A stretch of DNA of 49,579 nucleotides from SIG653 sp964509125 (GCA_964509125.1 CAZDVZ010000010.1:1-49579), one strand, 5' to 3'; counted from the first letter of the stretch, positions 7,808 to 16,596 are shown. Numbers and translations are program-made. The notes: a model not told the origin generated them from the letters alone.

Positions 7808-10633
7808 TTAAAGAAAAATGGTAATAAAACATGGAACAATATATATTAGAGAAATAATCAGCACAAAAAGTGATGTAACAATCCGGGACGATATTTTTTC
7901 AAGCTTTGGATAGGATTTCACGTTTTTCTTTTCAAAAATAAACATTGCAATTGTGGCGACAATTCCGATGATCGTGAAAACTATACCCAATATAATTCCG
8001 GGAGAAGTATATTTCATTTCTATAACATTTTCACCGTCGGTTAATGGAATGGAATAAAAATCTCCAAAAACTTTTGTTGCTTCAATTTCTTTTCCGTTGA
8101 CAGTAACTTTAAAGCCGTCATCATATGGTATTGACACGAAAAGTTTTTCGCCTTCTTTACCATCTACTGATCCATAAACCACATTATCTTCAGCATAAAG
8201 AAAACCGGATTCTGTATTTTCTAATGCTTTTTTCAAAACATCTGTTCTAAGGCCTGCAACTCCAAATGAAATTGTGGATAATAATTTTTCTTGAGTTTCA
8301 ATTTTCACATTTACAGTTTTGTTTTGGAAAGTTCCGAGTTTGATGAGCCCTGAAGTCATTGAATCGGGGTATTCACCAATCTCTTTTCCGTTTACATAGA
8401 CTTTAAAGCCTTTATCAATTTCTTGTTTAAGGTTGTTGCTAAATTCTCCGATAGCATCAAAATATAATGTTTCTGTTTCTTTTATATCAATAGAATATTC
8501 AATTGTTCCTTTTCCAACAATTGTAGTTTTCCCATTATCATTTTCTATTGTGCAATCAGTACATTTTGTTGGTTCATATTGATTAAAAAGCTTCTCTTCG
8601 CTTTGAAATAGAGCATGGAATATTTTTTCTTGAAAGTCTATTCTCGATTGTTCGTCATAAGAAAAAACATCTTCATCACTGGAATATTTAACGCCAAGTC
8701 CCAGTGCACCAAAAGTCTCTACTATGCCAAAAGATTCGTTTTGGTAAATACTGTTTGATAATTTTCCATAATATATTTTATATTTTACGCTTAGGATCGC
8801 GTCTGAAAGCTCTGTTCCGCTGTAAGTAGAGACTTTCATCCAATGCGAGGAATATCCTAAAGCTTTAGCCGTGTTCATATATTCCAAGTTTGTAAGCGAT
8901 GTGTAGTGTCCTATGGAATTATATCCCATCGCGCCTATAAGGTTTGTATCGTAATATTTGCTTTGCGTTCTTACCCTGTAAAATTCATCGTCATCAATTT
9001 TGTCCTCAAGGTCAAGTAGTGCGCCGTAATCAGGAAAATAATTTCGGGTAACGGAAACAGCGTACGCATTAATAGCTAAAACAGATTCGCAGGTAATGAT
9101 TCCTATGAGAAAAAGCGAAAATAATGACTTAGGTATTACTTTGAGTCTGTAAATGGCAGTTGAGCAAAAATACGCAACCAAAAAAATCAGTGCGGCAATT
9201 AAAGTAACAAAAAACTGTTTAACATTGCTCCATAGTGTAGTTGTATATTTTGAAAAAATTTCCACATTGTTGTGATAATAGTTTGTTGAAATGTGGATGT
9301 ATAAAAAACTAATTACAATTGCTCCTAAAATAGCAAAAACAACGGTTCTTATAACTTTAATGTGTTTTGGGCTTTTATCCATTTTGTCTTTAAAAGCACT
9401 AATTCGCCTTGAAAATTTGCTTTTATTGATTTGGTTTTCGGGTTCATGAGATATTTTTGAAATTTCGGGTTCTTCAAGTGCGAGAGCGGTGAGCTCAAGT
9501 CCCGTGAATATTGTTATAAATGCAAAACGCCCCGGAAACGACATATAGCTTCCCATATGCCACATTTTGTGAATAGGTTCAATCAAAAGAGGAAAAAACA
9601 ACAATCCAAAAATTATTAATGTAATCGTGCGCTTATTGTCTCTGCGACGAAAAGAAAAAAATCCTACAAAAATTAATGCTGTTGAGATCAATAATTGAAG
9701 AGTTGTATCCGCTCTGGATAAAAAATATGACTCAGAAAGACTTTCAATAACGCTTTCTCCTCTGCCCGATTGGATATATTGCAAAAAAGCCGGTATCCAT
9801 GCGATGGCAGAAATTAGCGCCGCTAAAACAGATCCTTTAACAAAAGAAAAAGCAACTTTTGCTTTTTTATCAGCGGTGTGAGATCCGAAAAAATAATATG
9901 TTCCGAAAATAAGAATTACGGAAACAACCACCATGTAACTAAGATAAAAATTAAAAATAACACAAATGGAAAGAAATATAGTGTACAAAGTGTATCTGTT
10001 TTCACGAATCAAAATCATAATTCCATATGCAAGAAGGGGATACAAATACATCAAGTCTAACCACATTATGTTTTGATAATACATTAAACCGTATGCAGAA
10101 AGAGAATATGATAACGCAAGTGCAACAGAAAAATATCTACTTAAATTTTTGTTACATTTTCTGAAAAAAAAGGAGGCGGTAAATGCTGACAAACAGAGTT
10201 TTAATATTACCAAAACATTTACCAATTTATAAAAATCTACTTTTTCAAAGAAAACACATATAAGAGAAAATGGGTTTGAAAGAAAAAACAAAAACACTCC
10301 CCAAAAGTTCATTCCGGAAGCATTACGAAAGCTGTACATAATGGAGCCTTCGCCGTTTAAAATATCTTTCAAATTCATAAGCAAAGGAATTCCTTGCTGG
10401 TTTAGATCGCACCATGAAATTGATAAATCACCAAATGGATATATATTATTTTCCGAGAAAACAAGTGCAAAAATTGCAAAGCAAAATACAGAAGGTAAAA
10501 TATAACTAATTATATCTTTAACCTTTTCAAAAAAAACACTTTTGAAACCCGGTAGAATCTTTTTATCTTCAACGGTTTCGTTTTTTTCTGATGTGTATTC
10601 AATTAATAACGGAGTATCATGTTTGTTTTCCAT
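7808..10633 (-). CDS. yfhO: YfhO-family multispanning membrane protein (GT-C-like)
   Basis: 941 residues. A first membrane helix (about 43-61) is followed by a loop with acidic residues (D69, D76 in GDLSISWCDLNQQ) and then many helices to about residue 510, including YYQNIMWLDLMYLYPLLAYG, a typical YfhO block. A large extracytoplasmic beta-rich part (about 520-870) and two C-terminal helices complete it. In Bacillus and Listeria, YfhO-type proteins move a sugar from a polyprenyl-phosphate carrier onto lipoteichoic acid, working with a GT2 synthase (CsbB) and a GtrA-type flippase (GtcA). A GT2-GtrA fusion lies at 18896-19978. The acceptor here is unknown. It is first in a two-gene unit with the kinase-like gene. 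Confidence 0.85.
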   Translation of the reverse strand: MENKHDTPLLIEYTSEKNETVEDKKILPGFKSVFFEKVKDIISYILPSVFCFAIFALVFSENNIYPFGDLSISWCDLNQQGIPLLMNLKDILNGEGSIMYSFRNASGMNFWGVFLFFLSNPFSLICVFFEKVDFYKLVNVLVILKLCLSAFTASFFFRKCNKNLSRYFSVALALSYSLSAYGLMYYQNIMWLDLMYLYPLLAYGIMILIRENRYTLYTIFLSICVIFNFYLSYMVVVSVILIFGTYYFFGSHTADKKAKVAFSFVKGSVLAALISAIAWIPAFLQYIQSGRGESVIESLSESYFLSRADTTLQLLISTALIFVGFFSFRRRDNKRTITLIIFGLLFFPLLIEPIHKMWHMGSYMSFPGRFAFITIFTGLELTALALEEPEISKISHEPENQINKSKFSRRISAFKDKMDKSPKHIKVIRTVVFAILGAIVISFLYIHISTNYYHNNVEIFSKYTTTLWSNVKQFFVTLIAALIFLVAYFCSTAIYRLKVIPKSLFSLFLIGIITCESVLAINAYAVSVTRNYFPDYGALLDLEDKIDDDEFYRVRTQSKYYDTNLIGAMGYNSIGHYTSLTNLEYMNTAKALGYSSHWMKVSTYSGTELSDAILSVKYKIYYGKLSNSIYQNESFGIVETFGALGLGVKYSSDEDVFSYDEQSRIDFQEKIFHALFQSEEKLFNQYEPTKCTDCTIENDNGKTTIVGKGTIEYSIDIKETETLYFDAIGEFSNNLKQEIDKGFKVYVNGKEIGEYPDSMTSGLIKLGTFQNKTVNVKIETQEKLLSTISFGVAGLRTDVLKKALENTESGFLYAEDNVVYGSVDGKEGEKLFVSIPYDDGFKVTVNGKEIEATKVFGDFYSIPLTDGENVIEMKYTSPGIILGIVFTIIGIVATIAMFIFEKKNVKSYPKLEKISSRIVTSLFVLIISLIYIVPCFITIFL

Positions 10634-10681
10634 AAAATGCCTCTTTATAAAGTACCTTTTAAATACTTGTAATATAAATTT

Positions 10682-10719
10682 TGGTGATGTAAAAAACGAC
10701 TTTGTTTTTTACATCACCA
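10682..10719. terminator. Perfect 16-bp hairpin, likely bidirectional terminator
   Basis: TGGTGATGTAAAAAAC (10682-10697) pairs perfectly with GTTTTTTACATCACCA (10704-10719). The stem carries A6/T6 tracts, so each strand can make a U-rich 3' arm. It lies between the 769-residue lipoprotein gene (upstream on the minus strand) and yfhO, so it most likely ends the lipoprotein transcript. Confidence 0.7.
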
Positions 10720-10737
10720 TAATTCCCATTACTAAAA

Positions 10738-10775
10738 GGTGATAGGAAAAATGCTGTGCATTGGGAAATATCACC
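10738..10775 (-). repeat. Second GGTGAT/ATCACC hairpin, echo of the neighbour
   Basis: GGTGATA (10738-10744) pairs with TATCACC (10769-10775). Inside, AATGC and GCATT form a second helix on the minus strand, followed by TTTT. It has the same outer sequence and same 38-base span as the hairpin at 10682-10719. On the minus strand it comes first after the lipoprotein stop, so it may be a first-stage terminator or a 3'-UTR element. Confidence 0.5.
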
Positions 10776-10792
10776 AAAAGTAGCACATTTAC

Positions 10793-13102
10793 TTATGCAA
10801 GCGAAGGATCCTGATAAACTAAGTAGTACTGAGATTCTAATCTGTTTTCAAAAAATTCGAGATAAGAAGTTACGTCAAGTTTGGATTGAGCTTCATCTTC
10901 TGTTAATCCTAAAGTGCTTTTTGCTTCTTCGTTAAATTTCTTAATTTCAGCTTCCAAAGCATTCTTGGCTTGAGTATGGAATTCAGTCGCCTTTTTAGTA
11001 ATCTCAGCATTAATTTGTCTGAGCCATCTGGAATATACATAATCATCGCCATTGCTTGCAATGTAGGCCTCAACATCTGCTGCGTATTGTTCGGAATTTA
11101 AATAGTTGGCCAAAGTATCAATGTATTCGGAAGTTTCTTTAAATACCTTGGTAACATTGTTTTTCTCAATATTTATGAGGTTTGTTTTAGTCTGTTCAAT
11201 ATTGGCTTGGATCATCTCCGCTGTATATTTCTCATCGATGTAAGCTTGTATGCGTTCATCTGTAAGACCGGCCTCTATTGCGGCGTTGATTTCTTCGTCC
11301 GTTGCATCCGGATTTGCACTTTTTACTTCCGATGTAATCTCATTTTTTACTACCGTAATAGCCGTATTGTGCATTAATTCATTAAACTGATTTGTTGCGT
11401 CTTGAAGCATTTTATCCATAAATTCTTGAGATTCAAAATAATCTGCTTTTGTTGCTATATGGGCATTGATCAAACTTTCCGAAAAAGCTGTTTCGGTGTT
11501 TTTAATGGCTTCTTCTCTCAATTTTTCTTCACAAGATGCTGAAAATTCATCATAATCAACAATACCGTATGATCCGTCAAGAATTCCTACAAATGAATCT
11601 TTCAACGATTGCTCAATAATTTCAACATAATTAGGCTCCGTAATTGATTTATCGCCTTTTGTAATTGTTTTGGGAACATACGAGAAGCCCGATGAAAGAG
11701 AAAGAGTAGCAGAAAGGTTTAATTCTTTAATAAAGTCCGTTGTTTGGTCTGTTTCACCTTGCTTAAGGGAAGCGAGATAGATGTTTCCGGTATATTGGTT
11801 TGCCATTACATATTCATATTTGCCCGATTCACCGTTTACTATGGGTTCAATATATCCATAATCATCAACGATGTAATGTTCTCCGCTAATACCGTGATAA
11901 AAATAATCTTTAATTTGTGAATCCGTAAACATAGCAACAATTATATCAATAACCGTTGTAATGTCATTTGTTGATCCATTAGAAATGGAGTAAACAGTAT
12001 CTAAAGAAGCCGTTGTTGCTGTAGGCGTTTTGTAAACCACATATTCATACTCTTTTCCGGTTTCTTTTTCAAGATCAGCTATATCAAATGGAGTGCCTTT
12101 AAAGAATGTTACGGCAAAACTGTCGTGTTCTGCGTCTTTAGCATCAATATATCCCAAAGAACGGTATTTAGCGATGAGTTCTGCGTAATTGTCAATCAAA
12201 TAAGATGTGTTGGAATCATAAATCGAATAAATCTTTCCGGTATCAATTCCGGAATCTGTTGTAAACGGCTCAATGTAGAAGGACATATTGTCATCAAATA
12301 AAAATTCGTATTCCAAAGGTGTTCCTACGTCTTTGAGAGGAATAACATCTGTTCCGCTGTCTTTTTCGCCTTCTTTAACGATAGCTAAGTATTCTTCAAG
12401 ATCTTCCATGGTTTTCATGGTTGAATAATCGAACTTGTATTTATCAAGATATTCTTTGTCAAAAAGAATGTATTCATACTGACCCAAAGCAACATTGTTG
12501 GGAACACCGTATGTTCTTCTTCCGATTTTGGCGAGGGAAAAGAGAGTGGGGTGGATATACTCTGAAAGAATTTTACCTTCGTTTTCAAGAGTGGTATCTA
12601 TATATGCAAGTTTTCCTTCGTTTGCCAGTCTGAAATAATGATCGGAATCTTTGCAGATAAGAACGTCAACACGGGGGACTTGGAGCTCAAAATCTTCACC
12701 GCTTTCAAGCATTTCAATTATTTTATCTTCTGTGTAAGCGTATGGATCTTCTTCTCCGGATTCAAGAGAAACCGTTGTTTTGATACCGCTGTTTTGATAT
12801 TCTTCATATTCTTCAAGAGCCTCATCCAAAGCTTCTTCATATTCGTCTTCAAAGAAAAGGCGGAAATCAACGGCAAATGTGTATCTTGACATAAGCACAC
12901 GATTTATGGCGAGTTCAACGGATCTAACAGCCTCATCTGTTGTCCCTTCGCCTTTTATACCGTAAAAGGTATAAACGGGGATTATCGTATCTTCAATATC
13001 TTGAGTATCACTACAAGATGCAAGTGAAGGCACCAACATAAGAGCGACAAGCAAAAATGTGAGAGCCTTAGTTAAAGCTTTCTTAAAGGTGAATTTTTTC
13101 AA
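10793..13102 (-). CDS. Large solute-binding-type lipoprotein with helical C-terminal half
   Basis: 769 residues. A signal peptide ends LVPSLASC (lipidated C30). Residues about 40-450 resemble extracellular solute-binding protein family 1 in pattern (VDVLICKDSDHYFRLANEGKLAYID, YGVPNNVALGQYEYILFD, a late GSTNDITTVIDIIVAMF block). The rest (about 520-769) is acidic and strongly helical, probably coiled coil, which ordinary sugar-binding lipoproteins lack. The start is TTG at 13100-13102, 8 bases after GGGAGG, and a consensus promoter lies upstream. No permease or ATPase gene is adjacent, so transport is not proven; it might sense or scaffold at the cell surface. Confidence 0.65.
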   Translation of the reverse strand: MKKFTFKKALTKALTFLLVALMLVPSLASCSDTQDIEDTIIPVYTFYGIKGEGTTDEAVRSVELAINRVLMSRYTFAVDFRLFFEDEYEEALDEALEEYEEYQNSGIKTTVSLESGEEDPYAYTEDKIIEMLESGEDFELQVPRVDVLICKDSDHYFRLANEGKLAYIDTTLENEGKILSEYIHPTLFSLAKIGRRTYGVPNNVALGQYEYILFDKEYLDKYKFDYSTMKTMEDLEEYLAIVKEGEKDSGTDVIPLKDVGTPLEYEFLFDDNMSFYIEPFTTDSGIDTGKIYSIYDSNTSYLIDNYAELIAKYRSLGYIDAKDAEHDSFAVTFFKGTPFDIADLEKETGKEYEYVVYKTPTATTASLDTVYSISNGSTNDITTVIDIIVAMFTDSQIKDYFYHGISGEHYIVDDYGYIEPIVNGESGKYEYVMANQYTGNIYLASLKQGETDQTTDFIKELNLSATLSLSSGFSYVPKTITKGDKSITEPNYVEIIEQSLKDSFVGILDGSYGIVDYDEFSASCEEKLREEAIKNTETAFSESLINAHIATKADYFESQEFMDKMLQDATNQFNELMHNTAITVVKNEITSEVKSANPDATDEEINAAIEAGLTDERIQAYIDEKYTAEMIQANIEQTKTNLINIEKNNVTKVFKETSEYIDTLANYLNSEQYAADVEAYIASNGDDYVYSRWLRQINAEITKKATEFHTQAKNALEAEIKKFNEEAKSTLGLTEDEAQSKLDVTSYLEFFENRLESQYYLVYQDPSLA

Positions 13103-13163
13103 AATTTGATCCTCCCATGGAAATTAGGAATTTGGGTACTTAATACACGAGTACACATATGAT

Positions 13164-13192
13164 ATAATACAACATTCTTTGCGTTATGTCAA
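13164..13192 (-). promoter_or_regulatory. Consensus sigma-70-type promoter for the lipoprotein gene
   Basis: On the minus strand TTGACA (13187-13192), a 17-base spacer and TATTAT (13164-13169). It points at the TTG start at 13102, giving a leader of roughly 55 bases. Confidence 0.88.
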
Positions 13193-13279
13193 GAGAAATT
13201 TATACTTTTTAACAAAAATCTAAAATCTGATCTTTGATAATTTTGCTTTTTATAAAAATTATATTTTTTGAAAAAAGGG

Positions 13280-13308
13280 TTGATATTAAAAGGGAAAATA
13301 TGTATAAT
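13280..13308 (+). promoter_or_regulatory. Promoter for the GNAT gene
   Basis: TTGATA (13280-13285), 17-base spacer, TATAAT (13303-13308), with the start codon at 13342. It is divergent from the lipoprotein promoter about 90 bases away. Confidence 0.88.
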
Positions 13309-13341
13309 TAGGGAGACAGTTTTGAGAAGGGAGATTATGAA

Positions 13342-13926
13342 ATGGATCATTACAGAAGTAAAAAAGTTTTTTTAAATGTTCCTACTCTTGAAACACCGCG
13401 TCTTATATTAAAAAAAATATCAATGGATAACCTTTTGGATATGAACAGATATTCCGTTTTGGAGGAAACATCAAAATTTCTTGCTTGGACTCCGCATTTA
13501 AATCTTGCAGAAACCAAAGGAAATATAGAATTCCATATGGATCAATACAAAAAAGGACTTCCTCCGGATTGGGGGATAAATTTAAAGTCTAATGGAAGAT
13601 TTATAGGGACCTGTGGATTTACTTCTGTTGATAAATATAATAATAGTGCAGAGATAGGGTATGTACTTTCGCCTGAATATTGGAGACAAGGTTTGATGAA
13701 AGAAGCGGTTTTGGCAGTAATGAAAGTAGCTTTTTTTGATGTAGGCTTTCACAGATTGACAGCAAGAATAATGGATGGGAATGTTGCATCGGAAAAACTT
13801 GCCATGTCAGTCGGGTTTGTTAAGGAAGGAACGGCGCGAGAGTGTCAGATAATAAAAGGTAGGTATGCTACTATTCATACTTATTCAATACTGCGGCACG
13901 AATATGAGATAATGATAAGTGTATGA
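13342..13926 (+). CDS. GNAT N-acetyltransferase, RimJ/RimL type
   Basis: 194 residues. TPRLILKKI near the N-terminus, GINLKSNGRFIGTCGF, AEIGYVLSPEYWRQGLMKEA (acetyl-CoA loop) and ASEKLAMSVGFVKEGT are the serial motifs of the RimJ/RimL-like acetyltransferases. The family transfers acetyl groups to protein N-termini, antibiotics or small amines; no substrate can be chosen here. The ATG at 13342 is in frame with the whole domain. An ATG five bases upstream is out of frame and stops quickly. Ribosome site GAAGGGAG lies upstream. Rubrerythrin follows closely and may share the transcript. Confidence 0.87.
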   Translation: MDHYRSKKVFLNVPTLETPRLILKKISMDNLLDMNRYSVLEETSKFLAWTPHLNLAETKGNIEFHMDQYKKGLPPDWGINLKSNGRFIGTCGFTSVDKYNNSAEIGYVLSPEYWRQGLMKEAVLAVMKVAFFDVGFHRLTARIMDGNVASEKLAMSVGFVKEGTARECQIIKGRYATIHTYSILRHEYEIMISV

Positions 13927-14020
13927 GTCAAAAAAAAGTATTTTGCATAAACTGAAAGCAAGGGTAAAATATCCCTTTTGTTCCGTATGTTGCGGAATGA
14001 CGAAAAAAGGAGAAAAGTTT

Positions 14021-14551
14021 ATGATAAAATACCGTAATAATACAAATACACGAGGAAATTTAGAAAACGCTTTATCCGGCGAAGCTGTTGCCCATATGAA
14101 ATATATTATTTGGGGTGATATGGCAGAAGACATGGGGTATCCACATATTGCAAGATGTTATAGAGATGCCGCTAATCATGAATTATCCCATGGCAGAAAG
14201 TGGATGTGCGAGCTGGGAATGCTTGGTAGCATGAATGAGGGGCTCCAGAATACTGTTATGGAAGAAGAATTGACAACGGCTAATTATGTGAACTATGCTT
14301 CGGATGCCGAAAACGAAGGATTCGATAATTTAAAAACTGAATTTCTCGCGACCGCCGAAGCAGAGAAGCAACATATGAATCGTTTTTCACATATTCATCA
14401 ACAACTTACGTCAGAAGAAATGTTCGTATCTTCGGACTGTAATACGGTTTGGAAATGCTACAATTGTGGCTACTCAGAGGAGGGCATAGCACCTCCCCAA
14501 AATTGTCCTCTTTGTGGCAGACCGGAAACCTGGTTTTCTTCTGAAACTTAA
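14021..14551 (+). CDS. rbr: Rubrerythrin (peroxide-scavenging di-iron protein)
   Basis: 176 residues from ATG 14021, which has AAAGGAG 8 bases upstream; a longer in-frame start near 13919 has no such site and adds a low-similarity extension. The ferritin-like four-helix part (about 10-130) carries the expected ligand positions: E21, E54/H57 (HELSH), E97/E99 (DAENEG) and E113 with H118 (EAEKQH). The C-terminal rubredoxin-like domain has four cysteines, C146/C149 and C162/C165. Rubrerythrins reduce hydrogen peroxide in anaerobes, with electrons passing through the rubredoxin domain. A strong terminator follows. Confidence 0.93.
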   Translation: MIKYRNNTNTRGNLENALSGEAVAHMKYIIWGDMAEDMGYPHIARCYRDAANHELSHGRKWMCELGMLGSMNEGLQNTVMEEELTTANYVNYASDAENEGFDNLKTEFLATAEAEKQHMNRFSHIHQQLTSEEMFVSSDCNTVWKCYNCGYSEEGIAPPQNCPLCGRPETWFSSET

Positions 14552-14608
14552 AAAATTCGCTGTAAAATATTTGAACAGCCCCATTGAAAATGGATAATAA
14601 ATAAGTTA

Positions 14609-14651
14609 CCCTCCTGTGGTATAATTAGAAAGACCATAGGAGGGAATTTTT
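14609..14651 (+). terminator. Intrinsic terminator after rubrerythrin
   Basis: CCCTCCTGTGGT (14609-14620) pairs with ACCATAGGAGGG (14633-14644) with one G-U, followed by AATTTTTA. The 12-bp G+C-rich stem is unusually stable for this window. The 3' arm AGGAGGG is also a perfect Shine-Dalgarno, but no convincing reading frame follows it. Confidence 0.75.
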
Positions 14652-14732
14652 ATCGAATGGGAGATATTCAACAATCAACATAATTATACAACATAACGTC
14701 GTCTGCGGCGTGGAAGCGGGAAAATTTATTAT

Positions 14733-14763
14733 AAAAGAAAACGCTGTCGACAAAAGCGACAGC
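14733..14763 (-). terminator. Terminator of rpmB
   Basis: On the minus strand GCTGTCG (14757-14763) pairs with CGACAGC (14743-14749), followed by GTTTTCTTTTAT. It begins about 25 bases after the rpmB stop. Confidence 0.85.
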
Positions 14764-14787
14764 ACATTCTTTAAAATCAAACAGTTT

Positions 14788-14976
14788 TTAAACAGCTCTT
14801 TGAACTTTTCCGGAACGAAGGCAACGAGTACAGATGTAAACAGTTTTTGTTCCACCGTTAATGTTAGCCTTTACCTTTCTGATGTTAGGCTTCCAAGTTC
14901 TGCTTGTCTTTCTGTTAGAGTGAGAAACATTGTGGCCAAAGGTAACACCCTTGTTACAAAATTCGCATTTTGCCAT
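14788..14976 (-). CDS. rpmB: 50S ribosomal protein L28 (zinc-binding form)
   Basis: 62 residues, the usual size. MAKCEFCNKGVTFGHNVSHS at the start and RTWKPNIRKVKA in the middle are diagnostic of L28. The pairs C4/C7 and, near the end, CTRC give the four-cysteine zinc-binding form rather than the Cys-less paralogue induced by zinc shortage in some Bacillota. The site GGGAGGTAG precedes the ATG, and a consensus promoter (15066-15094) and terminator (14733-14763) make it a single-gene unit. Confidence 0.97.
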   Translation of the reverse strand: MAKCEFCNKGVTFGHNVSHSNRKTSRTWKPNIRKVKANINGGTKTVYICTRCLRSGKVQRAV

Positions 14977-15065
14977 AATAACTACCTCCCATAAGTTTAC
15001 ATATTAATTTAAAATAACAAAAACCAACGGTATCATGCAAAACCGCATCTCCCGCATACCAGCAT

Positions 15066-15094
15066 AGTATAGTACAAAAAAAGCGTTTTGTCAA
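15066..15094 (-). promoter_or_regulatory. Promoter of rpmB
   Basis: On the minus strand TTGACA (15089-15094), 17-base spacer, TATACT (15066-15071). About 85 bases of leader precede the rpmB start. Confidence 0.9.
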
Positions 15095-15262
15095 TAGTTT
15101 TTGCCAAATATTGTTGTTAATTTTTTTAAAGAAAAAAGAGCACAATTAGAAATTTTATTGAAAATAAAACCCAAAATACCCAAAATAAAAATAGCGAAAA
15201 TGTAATAAATAACTCGCTCTACGTTGTATTAAGAATTATCATTAATTTTTTGATGAATTTCA

Positions 15263-15324
15263 TTTGGAATATATTTCAAAAGCACAAAAAATGATTTTAA
15301 TGTTTGTATGAACAATATTCCAAA
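15263..15324 (-). repeat. Inverted repeat after the amidohydrolase operon
   Basis: TTTGGAATAT (15263-15272) and ATATTCCAAA (15315-15324) form a perfect 10-bp stem around a 42-base loop, starting 10 bases after the amidohydrolase stop. There is no clear U-tract after it, so it may protect the 3' end of the long operon mRNA rather than terminate it. Confidence 0.4.
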
Positions 15325-15333
15325 CTTGCTTTT

Positions 15334-16122
15334 CTAAAGGCAAAGAAGTTTTTTCGCATTTTCTCCAAAAATCAAATCTTTTTCTTTAGAAGTTATATTT
15401 AATGATTCAATAAATTCAATCGAATGTTTGGGGGATTCCCACGGGCAGTCGCTTGCAAGTAAGATTTTTTCAGCTCCTTTTTTATTTATAAGCTTTTCAG
15501 CCAAGCTTTTATCAAGTCCCAATGAAAATGCAGTGTCAAAAAAAACATTGTCGCAGCTTCCCAGTAATTCTTCTACGTCGTGCCATAATCCGTATCCTCC
15601 AAAATGTGCGGCAACAATTTTTAATTTCGGAAACCTTTCCGATACATTTTTAAGCATTAAAGGGGTGCAGTGTATGGGACAGCCGAGACCAATATCGTAT
15701 CCTGAATGAAAGATGATCAAAAGTTCTAACTCGCAGCATCGGAGATAAATATCATACATCCTTTTTTCATCTGCATAAAAATTTTGATAATCCGGGTGGA
15801 GCTTAATGCCTTTAAATCCACATTCCTTTATAAAATCAAGCTCATCTATAGCGTTTTCCCCATCAGGGTGAATTGTTCCGAAAGGAATAAGCCTTTCAGA
15901 CGATATTTCCTTCATGTATGCATTTATTTTTCTCATTTGCGAGGGTTTGGTTGCAATGTTAAGACAAACGCATGAATCGATTCCGCATTCGTCCATTTTT
16001 TTCAATGTATCATCTGCCGTTCCGTCAGTTTCAGGAACGAGCCGGCTTCTTTCTGATAACGTGGAAACTGCTCGTTTTGCGATTTCTGCGGGGAAAATAT
16101 GTGTGTGGAAATCTATAACCAT
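15334..16122 (-). CDS. Amidohydrolase-family metal-dependent hydrolase
   Basis: 262 residues. MVIDFHTHIFP at the N-terminus gives the HxH metal motif (H6, H8). The pattern then follows TIM-barrel hydrolases of the amidohydrolase-2 type: GIDSCVCLNIATKP, GFKGIKLHPDYQNF, IIFHSGYDIG, KIVAAHFGG, NVFFDTAFS and a final LLASDCPW with the catalytic aspartate. The family includes decarboxylases and hydrolases of small cyclic or carboxylated substrates; none can be picked. It is last in the probable operon that starts at 23089 and begins 12 bases after the gene before it. Confidence 0.82.
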   Translation of the reverse strand: MVIDFHTHIFPAEIAKRAVSTLSERSRLVPETDGTADDTLKKMDECGIDSCVCLNIATKPSQMRKINAYMKEISSERLIPFGTIHPDGENAIDELDFIKECGFKGIKLHPDYQNFYADEKRMYDIYLRCCELELLIIFHSGYDIGLGCPIHCTPLMLKNVSERFPKLKIVAAHFGGYGLWHDVEELLGSCDNVFFDTAFSLGLDKSLAEKLINKKGAEKILLASDCPWESPKHSIEFIESLNITSKEKDLIFGENAKKLLCL

Positions 16123-16134
16123 CTTTTACTCTTT

Positions 16135-16584
16135 TTACATTAATTTGTTTTTCTCTTTTGAATTGGCAACCAAAAGACCGTTGCAAAACACGGAAGTGAT
16201 TATACTTAAAACACTTGTTGTAAACCAAATGAATTTTAAAATTGTAATTTCAAAAACATTGACAAGTATAACTTCAAATTGAAGCAATGCACAAAAAATG
16301 CATATCCAAAAAGTCATAAATGCAACTTTTCTGAAAAAATAACTTTTGCTGTTCCTGTAATTTAAAATAATCAAAACTGCTGCGGCGGTGAAAGCCGATA
16401 AAATGGAAAGAACGACCAAAAGTGTTTGTGTGGCTTCGCTTTTTACAAAACCCATAGCAAAATTCACATTATCAATAAAATGAAATGTTAGATACATAAG
16501 GGAGATAATAATACATCCGTTAGCACTGATAAGTGATAGCACATAAAGGGGGAGAGGCAGTTTTTTATTAGTTTGTGTGTTCAT
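16135..16584 (-). CDS. Hypothetical four-helix membrane protein
   Basis: 149 residues, not a family I recognise. Four hydrophobic helices are visible at about 13-35, 52-74, 83-106 and 112-138, joined by short loops, with a basic tail (SKEKNKLM). It is 12 bases from its neighbours on both sides in the eight-gene minus-strand unit, between a phosphodiester-glycosidase-like gene and the amidohydrolase. Its role is unknown, though the context suggests the envelope. Confidence 0.7.
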   Translation of the reverse strand: MNTQTNKKLPLPLYVLSLISANGCIIISLMYLTFHFIDNVNFAMGFVKSEATQTLLVVLSILSAFTAAAVLIILNYRNSKSYFFRKVAFMTFWICIFCALLQFEVILVNVFEITILKFIWFTTSVLSIITSVFCNGLLVANSKEKNKLM

Positions 16585-16596
16585 TGTTATCTCTCC

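Larger units (their letters stand above)
14977..15333. other. Gene-free stretch between rpmB and the amidohydrolase
   Basis: 357 bases with no credible gene. It holds the rpmB leader and promoter (15066-15094, minus), an A+T-rich middle, and a 10-bp perfect inverted repeat, TTTGGAATAT (15263-15272) and ATATTCCAAA (15315-15324), spaced by 42 bases just after the amidohydrolase stop. I see no tRNA and no recognised RNA family. Confidence 0.7.

Noticed and set aside
9878..10060. Small plus-strand gene inside yfhO
   Set aside because: It is antisense to a strong membrane protein frame and has no promoter or ribosome site.
14625..14855. 76-codon minus-strand gene between rubrerythrin and rpmB
   Set aside because: It overlaps the rpmB end and both terminators and has no ribosome site.
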